A DNA stretch of 14,937 nt from Brooklawnia sp049651565 (GTDB lineage: Bacteria > Actinomycetota > Actinomycetes > Propionibacteriales > Propionibacteriaceae): contig NZ_JBASCI010000005.1 in NCBI RefSeq assembly GCF_049651565.1, forward strand, positions 1-14,937, read 5' to 3'. Shown piece after piece: positions 13,320 to 14,937 of the stretch (position 1 is the stretch's first letter; the number at the start of each line of letters is the position of its first letter). The position numbers and the translations under genes are program-made. The notes below the pieces were generated by a model that worked only from the letters and a program-made list of their open reading frames with translations, was not told the origin of the DNA and searched no databases.

Positions 13320-14387
13320 TCAGGGGATGGCGATCCGGTGCGGCAGCCGCAGCCGTCCACTGCCCGACCTCGGGGTGAACCGGCCCGGGATGGTGGTGCC
13401 GCGCACCGCGCAGGCACCGTGCCCATCGAGGTGGTACGCCTCGATCAGGTAGCGGTCGCGCTGGATCACCGGGGTGGCGCAGTTCGGGCAGAACGTGGTG
13501 CCGCCCTCGGGGTCGTGGATGTTGCCGGTGTACACGTAGCGCATGCCCACCTCCATCGCGATCAGCCGGGCCCGCACCAGCGTCCGCGGCGGGGTGGCCG
13601 GCACGTGCCGCATCCGGTGATCGGGGTGGAAGGCGGTGAAGTGCATCGGCACGTCGGGGCCCAACTCCTCGTACACCCAGCGGCACATCGCACGCAGGTC
13701 GCTGGTGGCGTCGTTGTAGCCGGGGATCAGCAGCGTGGTCAACTCCACCCAGGCGTCGGTCTGGTGCACCACGTAGCTGATGGTGTCGAGCACCGGCCGT
13801 AGCCGGGCGCCGGTCACCTGCTGGTAGAAGGTGTCGCTGAAGCCCTTCAGGTCGATGTTCACCCCGTCCATCACGGCGAAGAAGTCAGCCCGGCACTCGG
13901 GGTTCACGTAGCCGGCGGTGACTGCGATGTTCGCCAATCCGCGCGCCCGGCAGGCGATCGCGGTGTCGATGGCGTACTCGGCGAAGATCACCGGGTCGTT
14001 GTAGGTGTAGGCCACCCCGGTGCAACGCTGCTGGACGGCTGCCGCAGCGATCTGCTCGGGGCTGGCCTCGTCGGCCAGCCGTTCCATCTCACGGGAGGTG
14101 CTGATGTCCCAGTTCTGACAGAACTTGCAGGCCAGGTTGCAGCCGGCGGTGCCGAAGCTGAGCACGGTGGAGCCGGGCAGGAAGTGGTTCAGCGGCTTCT
14201 TCTCGACCGGGTCGACGCAGAACCCGGACGAGCGGCCGTAGGTGGTGAGCACCAGCTTGTCGTCCTCGTTCGCCCGCACGAAGCAGAAGCCCCGCTGGCC
14301 GGGCCTCAATCGGCATTCCCGCGGGCAAAGATCGCACTGGATCCGGCCATCGTCCAGACGGTGCCAGTACCGGGCCTCATGCTCCAT
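13320..14387 (-). CDS. amrS: AmmeMemoRadiSam system radical SAM enzyme
   Basis: This 355-residue radical SAM protein has the cluster-binding motif CNLACKFC (Cys83, Cys87, Cys90), placed after an N-terminal cysteine-rich section (CDLCPRECRL with Cys18, Cys21 and Cys25, plus Cys35) and before a C-terminal CPNC (Cys300, Cys303). The sequence around the motif, FGTAGCNLACKFCQNWDIS, together with VAYTYNDPVIFAEYA, GVNIDLKGFSDTFY and TLLIPGYND, matches the AmrS group. The family is related to pyruvate formate-lyase activases in layout, but its substrate was not established to my knowledge. The start is the ATG at 14387, preceded by GAGGAG about 10 bases upstream and overlapping the end of the AMMECR1-domain gene by 11 bases. 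A longer open frame to 14474 is not protein-like. The two genes form an operon. Confidence 0.93.
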   Translation of the reverse strand: MEHEARYWHRLDDGRIQCDLCPRECRLRPGQRGFCFVRANEDDKLVLTTYGRSSGFCVDPVEKKPLNHFLPGSTVLSFGTAGCNLACKFCQNWDISTSREMERLADEASPEQIAAAAVQQRCTGVAYTYNDPVIFAEYAIDTAIACRARGLANIAVTAGYVNPECRADFFAVMDGVNIDLKGFSDTFYQQVTGARLRPVLDTISYVVHQTDAWVELTTLLIPGYNDATSDLRAMCRWVYEELGPDVPMHFTAFHPDHRMRHVPATPPRTLVRARLIAMEVGMRYVYTGNIHDPEGGTTFCPNCATPVIQRDRYLIEAYHLDGHGACAVRGTTIPGRFTPRSGSGRLRLPHRIAIP

Positions 14388-14937
14388 GGGGCATCTGCTC
14401 CTCTCGGCGATCGGCGTCGGGGTCAGGGGCGCCGAACACGTCGGATGCGGGTGTGGGTGGGATGACTGGTTCACTCCAGGAACAGACCCGATAGCGCGCC
14501 AAGGTGGTGTCGGAGTCCCAGTGGTTCGGCGGCAGGTCTGCCTTCAGCATCAGGGCCCGCAGGAAGCGGTCGGGGTCGGGCAGGTGCCGCCAGACCTGCG
14601 GCAGGAACGTGGCCCGGTTCTGCCGGCAGTCGACGATGACGCCGTCCTTGCCGGGAACAAGCTCGGCGAGGGCATCCTGCCGGCTGGCGGTCGGGATCAG
14701 CTTCGGCGGGGTGAGGACCGAGACCTCGATGCGGATGTCGGCGAACTCCTCGGCGGTGAGCGGCGGGAAGCGGGGATCGCGGAAGGCGGCTGCCCGGGCG
14801 TTGGCCGCGACGTCGTCACCCAACGGCCGTCGGGCGGTCACCGAGCCGATGCACCCGCGCAGCGCTCCTCTCAGGATGAGCGTCACGAAGCTCGCACCGG
14901 GCAGGTCCAGCCAGGTCTCGTCCGGCCGGGGCAGCTC
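14377..14937 (-). CDS. amrA: AmmeMemoRadiSam system protein A (AMMECR1 domain), 5' end outside window
   Basis: The frame is open to the last base of the window and 186 residues are visible. They include LDLPGASFVTLIL, the family hallmark LRGCIGS with its conserved Cys, RPLGDDVAANARAAAFRDPR, FPPLT and IRIEVSVLTPPKLI, all typical of AMMECR1-domain proteins. The C-terminus after about VCSWSEPV is a short acidic tail. The N-terminal start lies upstream of the window, so the true length is unknown, and an in-frame fusion to a Memo domain, seen in some genomes, cannot be excluded. Its 3' end overlaps the radical SAM gene by 11 bases. The family's molecular role is not settled, though the conservation of AMMECR1, Memo and radical SAM as a set suggests a shared reaction or modification. 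Confidence 0.92.
   Translation of the reverse strand, partial: ELPRPDETWLDLPGASFVTLILRGALRGCIGSVTARRPLGDDVAANARAAAFRDPRFPPLTAEEFADIRIEVSVLTPPKLIPTASRQDALAELVPGKDGVIVDCRQNRATFLPQVWRHLPDPDRFLRALMLKADLPPNHWDSDTTLARYRVCSWSEPVIPPTPASDVFGAPDPDADRREEQMPHGA

Noticed and set aside
14388..14474. Upstream start for the radical SAM gene
   Set aside because: Extension lies inside the AMMECR1-domain gene and reads as His/Pro/Thr-rich filler; the ATG at 14387 has a GAGGAG site and a family-like N-terminus.

Overview
The window is high-GC bacterial DNA with strongly G/C-ending codons. It carries an actinobacterial gene set: a CsoR-type copper repressor, DnaB without an intein, DnaA boxes of the TTGTCCACA form used by Streptomyces and mycobacteria, and many start codons placed 6-7 bases after a -10-like hexamer. 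I place it in the Actinomycetota. A propionibacterial-type relative is a guess, not a demonstration. Nearly all of the window looks chromosomal; only the left end shows signs of mobile DNA.

Left end (1-1190): the C-terminal tail of an IS481-family transposase, then about 760 bp without a convincing gene. That stretch holds two copies of a 74-bp repeat and a hairpin. Next, on the minus strand, comes a 43-codon small ORF with a strong ribosome binding site and a good intrinsic terminator, lying just downstream of the copper ATPase gene.

Copper operon (1191-4067, minus strand): csoR-copZ-copA, which encode a Cu(I)-sensing repressor, a copper chaperone and a Cu(I)-exporting P1B-type ATPase. A near-perfect CsoR operator overlaps the predicted -10 element. 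The repressor should release DNA when it binds Cu(I), so that chaperone and pump are made together.

Replication block (4068-5843): about 430 bp of non-coding DNA with a cluster of DnaA-box-like sites leads into the replicative helicase gene dnaB. A short acidic, probably disordered ORF follows (6074-6226).

Transporter block (6260-9935): a TetR-type repressor is divergent from a three-gene ABC cassette of two FtsX/MacB-type permeases and one LolD/MacB-type ATPase. The three genes overlap end to start.

Housekeeping and stress block (9962-13271): a pyrimidine-dimer glycosylase-like protein, a Crp/Fnr regulator, CutA, a lipoprotein with a Pro-Thr linker and a domain I cannot name, an alkyltransferase-like DNA-repair protein, and an FKBP-type prolyl isomerase. 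Most are single-gene units in alternating directions.

Right end (13320-14937, minus strand): a radical SAM enzyme and an AMMECR1-domain protein, two of the three parts of the poorly understood AmmeMemoRadiSam system. The AMMECR1 gene runs off the window, and the Memo partner, if present, lies outside.
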